A program made the position numbers and the translations under genes. Positions 52,187 through 61,484 of a stretch of 64,000 bases of DNA are shown here, one piece after another. Within the stretch, counting starts at the first letter, position 1. Each line of letters starts with the position of its first letter. This DNA is from Granulicella sp. L60 (GTDB taxonomy: Bacteria > Acidobacteriota > Terriglobia > Terriglobales > Acidobacteriaceae), in NCBI RefSeq assembly GCF_009765825.1, contig NZ_LMUR01000001.1:80991-144990 (forward strand), in the 5' to 3' direction. The notes below the pieces were generated by a model, which was given only the letters and a program-made list of their open reading frames with translations, did no database searches and had not been told where the DNA came from.

Positions 52187-52366
52187 CCTCCACATCTAGA
52201 CGAACTTGACGGCCATCGCCTTCGAGAACTCGTGAAAGATGTGCTGGTGAATCCGCTGTACCGGGAACAGGCGAAGAAGTTCCAACTACAGATCGCTAAA
52301 ACAAACCCACTCAAGAAAGCTGCCGACATCATCGAACGCGATGTTCATCTTGGATATGGCTCATGA
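52187..52366 (+). pseudogene. C-terminal remnant of a UDP-type glycosyltransferase
   Basis: LRELVKDVLVNPLYREQAKK followed by FQLQIAKTNPLKKAADIIE matches the last helix pair of MGT/UGT-like glycosyltransferases (AVxxLLxDPxYRExAxxLxxxIAxxxGxxxAAxxIE). The donor-binding PSPG-like box and everything upstream are missing. Bases 52367-52733 after it contain nothing I can identify. Confidence 0.5.
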
Positions 52367-52733
52367 GTAGATGCCCTCGCTCCGAAGGCATCTGTTCCTG
52401 TAAAAAAAGAGTTCCGTAACAGTCGCGAAATCGCCATTCTAAGTTGGTGCCACCGCATCCATCCCCGTTGTCCAAAGTTCATGTTTACCTTCCTGAGCCT
52501 GTATTCCGAATCCAGGAAGTGAAATGAGTGATTAGCCAGCAGATGTGGCATGCAATTTTGAAAATTTGAGACAATCACGAAAGACTCATTCCGTGGTTTT
52601 CCTGCACTATCGATAGTGAGGGATCATCCCACCAGTTCTTGCCTATTGAGTAAGAGATGGTACACACTTCAAGCTGCTTTTCTGCTCTGCCAGCAATGAC
52701 TGAACGCTTACCGTTATCAAGGACGCTCCGCAA

Positions 52734-54662
52734 ATGAACTTTCGCTTCACCGCACTGCCTCTCGCTCTCTTCATCATCAGCACTCCGTCTCTCCTCCAGT
52801 CCCAAAGTACTCCAATCCGCATCACCGCCGACCTCACCGATGCCACTCGCAAGCTCTATCATGCCGAAGTCGACATCCCCGTCACTGCCGGCACCGTCGA
52901 CCTGACGACCCCAAAATGGATTCCTGGCGACCATGGCCCAACCGGCCCTGTCGATGCCATCACCGGCATAGTCTTCACCGGCAACGGTCAGACCCTCAAG
53001 TGGCGACGCGACGACGAGGACCTCTACGAGTTCCATGTCACTGTCCCCGCCGGCGTCACCACCCTGCACGCCCACCTCGACTGCATCGTCACCCGCCGCA
53101 TCAGCCAGAAGATGGCCGTCCTTACCTGGGAGATGCTCCTCCTCTATCCCGCTCACACTCCCGTCGCAAAGATCGCCATTCAGCCGAACATCAAAGTTCC
53201 CGAAGGCTGGGGCATCGGTACCGCCCTCACCCCAACCGACGGCTACGACCCACAAAACCCCAAAGGTGGAACCACCCACTACGCCGCCACCACCGTCGAG
53301 CAGCTCGAAGACTCAACAGTCATCACCGGACAGTACTTCCACGAGTTCGCCCTCGCCCCCGAGATCACGCCCAGGCACTACATCGACGTTGTCTCCGACA
53401 TCCCCGAAGACTCAACGCTTCGCCCCTCGGTCCTCGCCGAACTCAACAATCTCGTCCGCGAGACCGGAGCCGCCTACAACTCCCGCCACTACAATGCCTA
53501 CCACTTCCTCCTCACTCTCTCTGACGTAGCCGGCGTAGATGGCACTGAGCATAGCCAATCCTCCGACAACGGCTTAGATGAAAAAGGCTTTGCCGACGAC
53601 GCCGACCAGCTCGGTGAAGCCGACCTCCTCGCACACGAGTTCACCCACTCCTGGAACGGCAAATACCGCCGCCCCTTCAACCTCTATCAGGACGACTTCG
53701 AGAAGATGCAGCAGGGCTCGCTCCTCTGGGTCTACGAAGGCCTGACCCAGTACCTCGGCAACGTACTCGCCGCACGCTCTGGCCTCAAGTCTCAGGAGCA
53801 ATACCGCGGCATGCTCGCCCTCTCCGCCGCCAACCTCGAATACAAACCTGGTCGTGAGTGGCGCAGCACCGAAGACACCGCCATCGCCGCCAGCATCCTC
53901 GACCGCGGCGGTCCCACTTGGGCCAACTGGAAGCGCGGCCAGGACTACTATTATGAGGGCGAGCTCTTCTGGCTCGATGCAGACACCCTCATCCGTCAGA
54001 AGACCGACAACAAAAAATCCCTCACCGACTTCCTCCACATCTTCCTCGGCAAGGGCGGCAACACCGGCCCGCTCATCGTCACCTACAACCGCGACGAGCT
54101 CATCGCCGACCTCAACCAGGCCCTCAAGTACGACTGGGCCACCTTCATCCGCGAGCGCATCGACGACATCAACCTGCACGCCGACCTCGCCGGAATCGAA
54201 CGAGGCGGCTACAAGCTCGTCTTCACCGACAAGCCCAGCACAACTGAGCGCACCCTGGCCGGCACGGGCAACCGTCATGCCGCCGGCGTCGAACTTTGGT
54301 ACTCCATCGGCATCCGGCTGCGCGGCGAAGGCGTCATCTCCGACGTCCGCTGGAATGGCCCCGCCGACAAAGCCAAACTCTTCCCCGGCCAGAAGATCAT
54401 CGCGGTCAACGGCAACATCTTCTCCAGCGATGCCCTCAGAACCGCTATCAAACAGGCGAAGGGAACCTCCGAGCCCATTCACTTCATCCTGCAGAGCGAC
54501 ACCTTCGTCACCACCGCCGACATCGACTACCATGACGGCGAACGCCACCCCACCCTCGTCCGCGTAGACGGCATCCCCGCCTATCTCGACGACATCACAA
54601 AGCCCCTGACCCCACCCCAAAAAATATCGGACGAGAAGAAAGATAAAAACTCAGTCGAATAA
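52734..54662 (+). CDS. M61 glycyl-aminopeptidase-family metalloprotease with PDZ domain
   Basis: A 642-residue exported protease. Signal peptide MNFRFTALPLALFIISTPSL; M61 N-terminal beta domain (VDLTTPKWIPGDHGPTGPVD); zinc site LLAHEFTHSWNGKYRRP (HEFTH); downstream Glu ligand in LWVYEGLTQYLGNVLA; C-terminal PDZ domain (SDVRWNGPADKAKLFPGQKI). This is the usual M61 length and order. ATG 52734. It is an intact gene within decayed surroundings, and codon use (many C-ending codons) differs visibly from neighbours at 36-40 kb. Confidence 0.93.
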   Translation: MNFRFTALPLALFIISTPSLLQSQSTPIRITADLTDATRKLYHAEVDIPVTAGTVDLTTPKWIPGDHGPTGPVDAITGIVFTGNGQTLKWRRDDEDLYEFHVTVPAGVTTLHAHLDCIVTRRISQKMAVLTWEMLLLYPAHTPVAKIAIQPNIKVPEGWGIGTALTPTDGYDPQNPKGGTTHYAATTVEQLEDSTVITGQYFHEFALAPEITPRHYIDVVSDIPEDSTLRPSVLAELNNLVRETGAAYNSRHYNAYHFLLTLSDVAGVDGTEHSQSSDNGLDEKGFADDADQLGEADLLAHEFTHSWNGKYRRPFNLYQDDFEKMQQGSLLWVYEGLTQYLGNVLAARSGLKSQEQYRGMLALSAANLEYKPGREWRSTEDTAIAASILDRGGPTWANWKRGQDYYYEGELFWLDADTLIRQKTDNKKSLTDFLHIFLGKGGNTGPLIVTYNRDELIADLNQALKYDWATFIRERIDDINLHADLAGIERGGYKLVFTDKPSTTERTLAGTGNRHAAGVELWYSIGIRLRGEGVISDVRWNGPADKAKLFPGQKIIAVNGNIFSSDALRTAIKQAKGTSEPIHFILQSDTFVTTADIDYHDGERHPTLVRVDGIPAYLDDITKPLTPPQKISDEKKDKNSVE

Positions 54663-54689
54663 ATCACTCAATTTGCCAAGAAGCGCCGC

Positions 54690-55350
54690 CCTGCGTGTGA
54701 GTCCGGAGTACTTTCGTGCGCTGGATATTCCGGTAATACGCGGGCGAGGCTTTACGGACGAGGACAGTACGGGCGACGCGCCGCTGGTGGTGCCTGAGCC
54801 GGCTGGCAGCGGCGAAGCTGTTCTCGGGTGAGGATCCGATTGGGAAACGGATTCAGCCGTTCGGCGTGCATGCCGAACGGCTGAATCACGGTGACGGGCG
54901 TGGCGGATGACGCAAAGAACAGCGGGCTGACGAGCGATGAGCAGCCTGAGATTTACTTCCTGCAGAGGGCTGTGGCTGACGATTGGACGAGCAGGCATGC
55001 GTTGCTGGTGGTTGCTTCGGCGCTGCCTGAGGCGACGGTAGCGGGATGGGTGCGTGTAATCTCGATCCGACGGGTTCCGGTGAAGATAGAGCCGCTGACG
55101 GAGACAGTGAACAGGCTGGCGGACAGGCCGCGATTCGAGACGGCGCTGTTGGGATTCTTCGCGTTGATGGGGCTGGTGATGGCAGTCGTGGGAGCTTGCG
55201 TACCTGACCAGCAAGCGGACCCAGGAGATTGGGGTACGGATGGCACTGGGTGCAAGACGGGCGAGCATTCTGACGCTGATTGCATGGGACGGACTGCGGA
55301 TGGTGCTGGCGGGCGGAGTGCTGGGACTGGCGGCGGCGCGATGTCGCCAG
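54690..55350 (+). pseudogene. Broken ADOP/MacB-like ABC transporter permease
   Basis: Pieces in several frames rebuild part of a permease: RVSPEYFRALDIPVIRGRGF, then LAAAKLFSGEDPIGKRIQPF in another frame, then VADDAKNSGLTSDEQPEIYF and DRPRFETALLGFFALMGLVM, then MALGARRASILTLIAWDGLR in a third. These are blocks of the FtsX-like permeases frequent in acidobacteria. At least three frame changes and lack of both ends show it is dead. A 16-bp inverted repeat has been added inside it. Confidence 0.8.
54850..54887. repeat. Perfect 16-bp inverted repeat
   Basis: GATTCAGCCGTTCGGC and its exact reverse complement around GTGCAT. It lies within the permease remnant where the protein should continue without interruption, so the right arm looks like a local inverted duplication. 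Confidence 0.75.
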
Positions 55351-55365
55351 AGAGATCGTATGGCG

Positions 55366-55630
55366 CAAATGAATCCCGGTGGCCGCGGGTCGTCCGGAAG
55401 AGCGGCCCTTTCCGTTCTTTACTGATGCCGGCAGCTGCGATGTACTCTTCGAGGTAGTGATCGAGATTGTGATGCGTCGGCATCTCGTGCTCCTTACCCC
55501 CTTTTTCGTGAAGCCGCACCCAGCCGCGCCGGCCTTGGACGAAGTAGTCTTCCACCCGCATCGAGACCGCAGCTCCCATCGCTGGTCGAATAGACGAAGA
55601 GGACGTTAAACGAACGTTGCTGGGATGGGA
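55366..55630 (-). pseudogene. Tyrosine recombinase (phage-type integrase) remnant
   Basis: MRVEDYFVQGRRGWVRLHEK, GGKEHEMPTHHNLDHYLEEY and IAAAGISKERKGPLFRTT correspond to the central catalytic-domain strip of integrases (K in LHEKGGKEHEMP is the catalytic Lys). Upstream the homology switches frame (FVYS). The R-H-R-Y C-terminal part is missing. A sign that mobile DNA once inserted here. Confidence 0.7.
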
Positions 55631-55982
55631 TGGTCGAACACCGACGGCGCGCAGGTAACGACCTGTCCGCATTGAACAAAAAGAGCTTACCGATTCTTAA
55701 TCGTGCGCTTGATGTAGCAAAAGCCATCGAAACCGGACCTAATTGTCTATGCATTCCATCAAATTGACCTGACCAGAACTCAAGCTGACCTGCGTCGTTG
55801 AAAAATGCGATAGCGGCGGCATCGCACTCATGAGTTGGTCGCTGCATGTACTCCTGATTAAGTAATTTCATAGAGCTGACACCCTCCATTCCCGAAAGTC
55901 GTAACGATGCATTCGCTGCGTCGATAGCGTTTCGTCGACGGGTGGATTCGGGCTCAGAAATAGCTAATTCAGGAGTCGCCAT
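55494..55982 (-). CDS. Hypothetical protein with VbhA-antitoxin-like N-terminus, probably decayed
   Basis: The N-terminal ~50 residues (MATPELAISEPESTRRRNAI, DAANASLRLSGMEGVSSMKL, LNQEYM) resemble VbhA-type antitoxins, which have RRxAVxxAxxSxRLSGxxxSxExxxLxxxYxxG. The rest has no known features and the frame then runs into the integrase remnant, so the natural C-terminus is probably lost. No Fic toxin is visible nearby. ATG 55982 (55994 possible). Similarity is by eye and short. Confidence 0.35.
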   Translation of the reverse strand: MATPELAISEPESTRRRNAIDAANASLRLSGMEGVSSMKLLNQEYMQRPTHECDAAAIAFFNDAGQLEFWSGQFDGMHRQLGPVSMAFATSSARLRIGKLFLFNADRSLPARRRCSTIPSQQRSFNVLFVYSTSDGSCGLDAGGRLLRPRPARLGAASRKRG

Positions 55983-56314
55983 CTCATCCTCCAACTTGCC
56001 GACATCTTATTTTTACGAGTTTGATGCACCTGTTGTCTCAAACTTCTGACCCGAATGTTCTCAGATGCTGAGCATTTCTGGTTGCCAAATTCGCTCATAC
56101 TTACCTTCGACCGAGTGCTTTGGCCTGTACTCACCAGCCGAGGTTCTACAGTGCCGGGCGATGGGTAGACAGAATGAGACTGGCCGTTACCCGGACACAT
56201 GAACGCATCACTCGCCTGCATCATCCCGTTGGAGTTCACCCTGCGCAAGTAAACGCAAAAAATGGCAATGGCGTTTAGGAGAATGCCATCGCCAGATCAC
56301 GCGCGTGAACACTA

Positions 56315-56700
56315 CTATTCGCTAGGGATGGCAATGCTCATCCCGCCGTCCTCCATGACCATGGCGCCCACAATAAAGCTGGCCTTGTCTGACGCGAGAA
56401 ATGCGATGACCTCGGCAACTTCCTCTGGCTTAGCAGAACGCTTGATGGGTGCGTTCCTGCCATGCGTTGCGAGAAGCTCGCGACCATCTGATCTGAAGGT
56501 ATCTAGGAGATTGGCAACCACGTCACCTGACCCCACACCATTCACCGGATGCCTTGTCGATTGCCTCCACGGCGAGGTTCGCGTGAGTTGCGCAAGCGCT
56601 CCCTTGGCGGCATAGGCGCTGACACCGGGAAAAGTTTGAAAGCAGGCATACGATCTGATGCTGATAATGGCTCCGCTTGTTTGGAATCATTGCTTTAAGG
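56315..56700 (-). pseudogene. Truncated, frameshifted short-chain dehydrogenase
   Basis: The 3' part (stop at 56315) reads IKRSAKPEEVAEVIAFLASD then KASFIVGAMVMEDGGMSIAI, a standard SDR C-terminus. Upstream in another frame comes FPGVSAYAAKGALAQLTRT, the YxxxK active-site region with one residue lost (normally YAASK). The N-terminal Rossmann half is missing. Confidence 0.75.
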
Positions 56701-57232
56701 GCTTAACGGGAAGAATCCAATAGGGATCGTGGCTGCGCTTCGGTTCAACATGCTGTTATTTGTGTCTACTATCCCCACTTCATTTGAATGTTCTGGGAGT
56801 ACTTGACGCAATCAGGACATCATCAAATGATGCGGAATTGTTGGCTGTTTTTCTACGCTGGGCACAGCCTGTATGCAAAGTATTGCAGTGTCGCAAGGGG
56901 ATAATTCTACTCATCTCAATTAAATTGAAGTCGGATCAATGTTTTATGGCATCCTATGTCATATAACCGACAATCGGATCAAAACATCCGAAGTGCCGAA
57001 GCGATTAAACTGGCCTGTGGAGGAGCTTCCCTCCAGGTCTCAGACGCCTATAGGTGTTCTCTCCAGTGCAGGGAAGTTACCGGGAGAGAAAAGCTGGTGT
57101 CTGCACTCCGACTGAACGAAGCAGAGCGATGGCGCGGCGCCGAACAGGTGTTTCGCGGAACGTATGCTCGCACGACCCGGCTCTTTCGTTTGACGCCATT
57201 GAAGGTGTCCCGAATGAAAAAGTGCATCAACG
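56701..57232. other. Gap without recognisable genes
   Basis: About 530 bases, AT-richer than average. Short frames exist on both strands but none has a ribosome site or familiar sequence. The promoter of the KaiC-like operon should be here; TATGTCATATAACC (56965-56985) is a possible AT-rich core but no convincing -35 was seen. Confidence 0.5.
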
Positions 57233-57652
57233 ATGAACCGGAACGGAATCAATCCAAAGATACGGGATCTTGCTCAGAAGCTACTTTCTTTGGAAAGTCC
57301 AGCGAAAAACCTTAGCGATGCAAATATCTTTGCGGCGCTCATGGTCAGTGAAAAACTGCGTCGTCCCCTAAGCACATTGGCCGGGACCGCAGGTTTTCGT
57401 TCGCTCCTCATGCGTGCTCTGACGTTGGCAAAGCGTGAAGCGCCAGGACTTGATGGAGTGCAGGTCAAAGAGGATGGTTCGCTCGAAGGTCTAAACGGTG
57501 AAGAGACGGAGGCAGGCACCGTGCTCATCGCCCATCTAGTTGGGTTACTGGAGACTTTCATTGGCGAACCTCTCACGCTGCGCTTGTTGAACGAGATATG
57601 GCCGAAGCTGTCCGGCGTCGATACGAATTCCGAGGGGAAGGAATCAATATGA
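57233..57652 (+). CDS. Small helical protein preceding a KaiC-like gene
   Basis: A 139-residue, mostly helical protein (NPKIRDLAQKLLSLESPAKN, LLMRALTLAKREAPGLDGVQ, LVGLLETFIGEPLTLRLLNE). It lacks any KaiB or thioredoxin-like pattern. From memory, proteins with a similar NRNG-x-x-P-x-IRxLAQ start and LTLRLxxxxWPKL end occur beside KaiC-like genes in proteobacteria and acidobacteria, but no function is known. Its stop overlaps the kaiC-like start (ATGA), so translation is coupled. Confidence 0.78.
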   Translation: MNRNGINPKIRDLAQKLLSLESPAKNLSDANIFAALMVSEKLRRPLSTLAGTAGFRSLLMRALTLAKREAPGLDGVQVKEDGSLEGLNGEETEAGTVLIAHLVGLLETFIGEPLTLRLLNEIWPKLSGVDTNSEGKESI

Positions 57653-59154
57653 AAGAGCACAAAGGCGTCAGGATCAACAAATTGCCATCGGGGGTTCCTG
57701 GGCTCGATGAGATCCTGGGCGGGGGACTTCCAGAGTTCTCTTTCAACATCGTCGCCGGCGCACCGGGATGTGGAAAGACAACGCTGGCGCATCAGTTTAT
57801 CTTCGCCAATGCCACATCGGATCGTCCGGCGCTGTATTTCACCGTTCTTGGGGAACCAGCTCTCAAAATGCTGCGATATCAGCAGCAATACAGCTTTTTT
57901 GACGCGGAGAAACTGAACAATGCCGTGCACTTCATCAATCTAAGTAAGGCTCTCGTAGATGGGGGACTTCAGGGGGTACTCAAAGAGATATCCCAGCAGG
58001 TGGAAGCCTCTGACGCTCGAATCGTTGTGGTGGACTCGTTTCGGAGTGTGTTACGGAGTGAACAGCACGACGGTCGCGAGATGGCAGCGCAGATCTTTGT
58101 TCAGGAGCTGGCCTTGCTGCTTACCAGCGCGGAAGCAACGACGTTCCTTATAGGAGAGTATGGAGAGTCGGAGATGCAGGATAATCCGGTCTTCACGGTG
58201 GCAGACGGTCTCTTCTGGCTTTATCAGCAAGTCGAGCGGAACTCCGTCGTGCGGAAGCTGCAGATCATGAAGCTGCGTGGGCAGATGTCAGTGCCGGGGT
58301 TGCACACGTTTCGTATTACGGATTCAGGTCTGCAGGCCTTCTCTCGAACGCTTGGGCTTATGGCGAGGAAGCCGAAGGCTGCCATAAAGAAGCGCCTCTC
58401 CACCGGCATAGCCGCACTGGACGAGATGATGGGAGGAGGCATTCCTCAGGGGGATAGCCTGTTGATCGCGGGACCGTCTGGCACGGGCAAATCGCTGATG
58501 GCAACCCAATTCATCGCTGCCGGCATACGTGCGGGAGAGCCCGGCATTGTGGCGGTCTTCGAAGAGCGGCCGGAGGAATACGCCGGACGTGCAGCGACCT
58601 TCGGACTCGACCTTGCGACGCCGCTGAGACAAGGTGATCTCGAAGTGATTTACCTCCGTCCTCTTGACCTTTCCGTCGACGAGATGATGCAGGAGATCCT
58701 GGATGCAATCGAGCGTACAGGTGCAAAGCGACTCGTCATCGATTCACTGGCTGGTTTTGAACTCGCGCTTGCGCCCGGATTTCGCATCGATTTTCGAGAG
58801 TCGCTCTACCGCATGATCTTTGCGTTGACCGGTAAGGGCATCACCGTCCTGAGCACGCTTGAGATGACTGAATCATTTACTGAATTGCTTTTCAGCACCT
58901 ATGCCATCTCGTTCTTGACCGACGATATCGTTCGGATGCGTTATGTGGAGATTGACGGGCAGCTTCGGAAGATCATGATGGTAGTCAAAATGCGAGGTGG
59001 TGCACACAGTTCAGACATCCGCGAATATCGTATTACCTCGGACGGGATCGACATCGGCGACTGCCTCAAAGACTATACGAAGCTCATTACCGGGCTCCCC
59101 ACTCGAACGAAAGGCCCTGGCATTGTTGAGAAATCCAGCGACTTCACAACGTGA
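57649..59154 (+). CDS. KaiC-like double RecA-domain ATPase
   Basis: A 501-residue protein with two RecA/KaiC domains. Domain 1: LPSGVPGLDEILGGGLP, Walker A GAPGCGKTT (about 37-45), Walker B RIVVVDSF. Domain 2: ISTGIAALDEMMGGGIP-like STGIAALDEMMGGGIPQG, Walker A GPSGTGKS (about 275-282), catalytic-type Glu pair in VFEERPEEY, Walker B RLVIDS. The end (RYVEIDGQLRKIMMVVKMRG, CLKDYTKLITGLPTR) aligns well with the KaiC CII tail. In the KaiC phosphosite the alignment gives S-F for S431-T432. No kaiA or kaiB nearby, so a signalling rather than clock role is likely. Confidence 0.88.
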   Translation: MKEHKGVRINKLPSGVPGLDEILGGGLPEFSFNIVAGAPGCGKTTLAHQFIFANATSDRPALYFTVLGEPALKMLRYQQQYSFFDAEKLNNAVHFINLSKALVDGGLQGVLKEISQQVEASDARIVVVDSFRSVLRSEQHDGREMAAQIFVQELALLLTSAEATTFLIGEYGESEMQDNPVFTVADGLFWLYQQVERNSVVRKLQIMKLRGQMSVPGLHTFRITDSGLQAFSRTLGLMARKPKAAIKKRLSTGIAALDEMMGGGIPQGDSLLIAGPSGTGKSLMATQFIAAGIRAGEPGIVAVFEERPEEYAGRAATFGLDLATPLRQGDLEVIYLRPLDLSVDEMMQEILDAIERTGAKRLVIDSLAGFELALAPGFRIDFRESLYRMIFALTGKGITVLSTLEMTESFTELLFSTYAISFLTDDIVRMRYVEIDGQLRKIMMVVKMRGGAHSSDIREYRITSDGIDIGDCLKDYTKLITGLPTRTKGPGIVEKSSDFTT

Positions 59155-59168
59155 AGCAGAGGTGATCG

Positions 59169-61484
59169 ATGGTAGCAGAGCTGCAAAATACCATACAACC
59201 GGAAATATCCCTCCTCAGAATGAGCTGGTTTGCGATAGCCGATGGCTCCCCTTTGCCCATGGCCGAGGTAGAGGGTGCCGAGCACATTCTTCGTTACGTC
59301 AATCCTGCTTTTTGCCGGTTCACGGCTATACCGAAAGAAAAGTTGATAGGGCGTGCTTTTTCGGACATCGCGCCTGCAGAAGAGAAGTGTCTAACCTCTC
59401 TTAATCTCGTGTATGCGGGTGGGCAAGCCATTACTCACATCGAAGACGAGCAGTCTGCCTTCAATCCTATGTATCGGTCCTATTCGATTTGGCCTGTTCC
59501 TACGGGGGATAACAATCCGTTGGGCATCATCCTTGTCGTGACTGAAACGATCTCCCTCCACTGGGAAGCTGTAGCTATGAATCAGGCTTTGATGACGGGC
59601 TCGGTGCGCCAACATGAACTCACCGAAGAGGCCCAGAATCTCCTTGAGCGCTTGCGAGCGGAGATGTTGGTAAGTAAGCAGGCCCATGAGGCGCTGATAG
59701 GCAGCCAGAAACGGTATCTGGACCTCTATGAGTTCGCCCCAATCGGCTATCTCACTCTTGACGCCAATGCGCTCATCTCAGAAGTCAACCTGAATGGTGC
59801 CCTTCTGCTTGGGGAAGTGCGAACCCATTTGCTTGGTCGCCGCTTCGTTCAATTCGTGGCTCCGCACGATCTCAAACGCTACTGTCTGCTGTTCAAGAGA
59901 GTTGCTAAACAAGGAAAGCGGCAGACGTTTGATCTGGCGCTTCGGCGCGGCGATGGCTCTGTCTTCCACGCCCAACTTGATTGCGTGCGGGCCCTTGCGG
60001 AGGGCGCAGACCCTCTTGTGCGCATCACCATCGTTGATATTACCGAGCGGAAGCGGACGGAGACGGAGATCGAGCACCTGGCATTCTACGATTCGCTCAC
60101 TCAGTTGCCCAACCGGCGGTTTCTGTTAGGCCGGTTGCAAGCAGCGGTCACTGACTGCGCCCATACGCTGCGGCACGGCGCCATTCTTTTTATCGACCTT
60201 GACGGGTTCAAGACGCTAAACGATACGCAGGGCCACTTTGTCGGCGACCTGCTGCTCCAACAAGTGGCGCTCAGGCTTTCAGCCTGTGTTCGGGAGGGCG
60301 ATACCGTGGCTCGTCTGGGTGGCGACGAGTTCGTCGTCATGTTGGCGGATTTGAGCAGACACCCGATGGAGGCGTCGACGCAGACACAAAAAGTCGGAGA
60401 AAAATTACTCAAAACTCTCAGCGAGCCTTACTTGCTCGCCGGTAGCGAATATCGCACGTCCGGCAGCATAGGGGCGACATTGTTCAACGGAGGACAGGAT
60501 AGTTTGGAAGATCTGCTGAAGCGTGCCGACCTCGCCGTCTATTGTGCGAAGTCGGCTGGCCGCAACCGGCTGCGCTTTTTTGATCCGGAGATGCAGATTG
60601 TGGCGACTACCAAAGCAATACTGGACGCGGATTTGCGAAAGGCACTACAAGAGAGACAATTTGTCCTTTTTTATCAACCTCAGGTAGATCACGACGGCAG
60701 ACTAACAGGCGCCGAAGCTCTGGTTCGCTGGAGACATCCAACACGCGGCCTCGTTTCTCCGGCAGAATTCATTCCATTCGCAGAAGAGAGTGGGCTGATC
60801 GAATTCGTCGGACAGTGGGTTCTCGAAACTGCCTGCGCTCAATTAGTCGCCTGGAGCGCCAATTTAGCAACCGCGCATCTCAGATTGGCAATCAATGTGA
60901 GCGCCCACGAATTTTGCCATCCGGAGTTTGTGTCACGGACATTAACCGCGATTGACCGTTTCGGTATCGACCCACGGAAGCTGATGCTCGAGCTAACAGA
61001 AAGCGCAATGTTCACCACCGTTGATGAAACGCTCGCAAAGATGAATGCGCTGAAGACTCGAGGGGTGCGCTTTTCTATAGACGATTTCGGCATCGGCTAT
61101 TCGTCTCTGACCTATCTCAAAAACATGCCTCTGGACCAGTTGAAGCTGGACCGCTCCTTTATAGCGGATGCACTTACGAATCCAAATGACGCAGCGATCG
61201 CCCGAACGATCATCGCTTTGGGAGAAAGCCTGAACATTGAAGTTATTGCCGAGGGGGTGGAAACCGAGGGGCAACGGAAGTTCCTCGCGCTCCACGGCTG
61301 CCATGCCTACCAGGGCTTTCTCTTCGGGCGTCCCGGTCCGATTGAGGATCTGCTGCGAATGGCCAGAGCAGAATCGATGGCGAGAGCGGTCCATAAACCT
61401 GTTCTTATCCAGAAGAAACCAACTATTGGACAACACAACCGAAATAAAGTGAAGGCGATCGATGGCAGCCGACCAGGCAAATAA
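59169..61484 (+). CDS. PAS-PAS-GGDEF-EAL cyclic-di-GMP enzyme
   Basis: A 771-residue cytoplasmic protein without membrane helices. An N-terminal PAS-like domain (residues about 15-130; ILRYVNPAFCRFTAIPKEKL), a link MNQALMTGSVRQHELTEEAQ, a second PAS (about 185-295), GGDEF domain with intact RLGGDEFVV (384-388) and EAL domain with intact GAEALVRWRHP (516-518) and DDFGIGYSSL. Both active sites look complete, so it could make and degrade c-di-GMP. It starts 14 bases after the KaiC-like gene and overlaps the next gene by 23 bases. Confidence 0.93.
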   Translation: MVAELQNTIQPEISLLRMSWFAIADGSPLPMAEVEGAEHILRYVNPAFCRFTAIPKEKLIGRAFSDIAPAEEKCLTSLNLVYAGGQAITHIEDEQSAFNPMYRSYSIWPVPTGDNNPLGIILVVTETISLHWEAVAMNQALMTGSVRQHELTEEAQNLLERLRAEMLVSKQAHEALIGSQKRYLDLYEFAPIGYLTLDANALISEVNLNGALLLGEVRTHLLGRRFVQFVAPHDLKRYCLLFKRVAKQGKRQTFDLALRRGDGSVFHAQLDCVRALAEGADPLVRITIVDITERKRTETEIEHLAFYDSLTQLPNRRFLLGRLQAAVTDCAHTLRHGAILFIDLDGFKTLNDTQGHFVGDLLLQQVALRLSACVREGDTVARLGGDEFVVMLADLSRHPMEASTQTQKVGEKLLKTLSEPYLLAGSEYRTSGSIGATLFNGGQDSLEDLLKRADLAVYCAKSAGRNRLRFFDPEMQIVATTKAILDADLRKALQERQFVLFYQPQVDHDGRLTGAEALVRWRHPTRGLVSPAEFIPFAEESGLIEFVGQWVLETACAQLVAWSANLATAHLRLAINVSAHEFCHPEFVSRTLTAIDRFGIDPRKLMLELTESAMFTTVDETLAKMNALKTRGVRFSIDDFGIGYSSLTYLKNMPLDQLKLDRSFIADALTNPNDAAIARTIIALGESLNIEVIAEGVETEGQRKFLALHGCHAYQGFLFGRPGPIEDLLRMARAESMARAVHKPVLIQKKPTIGQHNRNKVKAIDGSRPGK

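Noticed and set aside
56956..57315. 119-residue frame before the KaiC-like operon
   Set aside because: It overlaps the supported gene at 57233, lacks a ribosome site and shows no domain.
57233..57652. KaiB identity for the gene before the KaiC-like ATPase
   Set aside because: The product is helical throughout and lacks the thioredoxin-like KaiB pattern.
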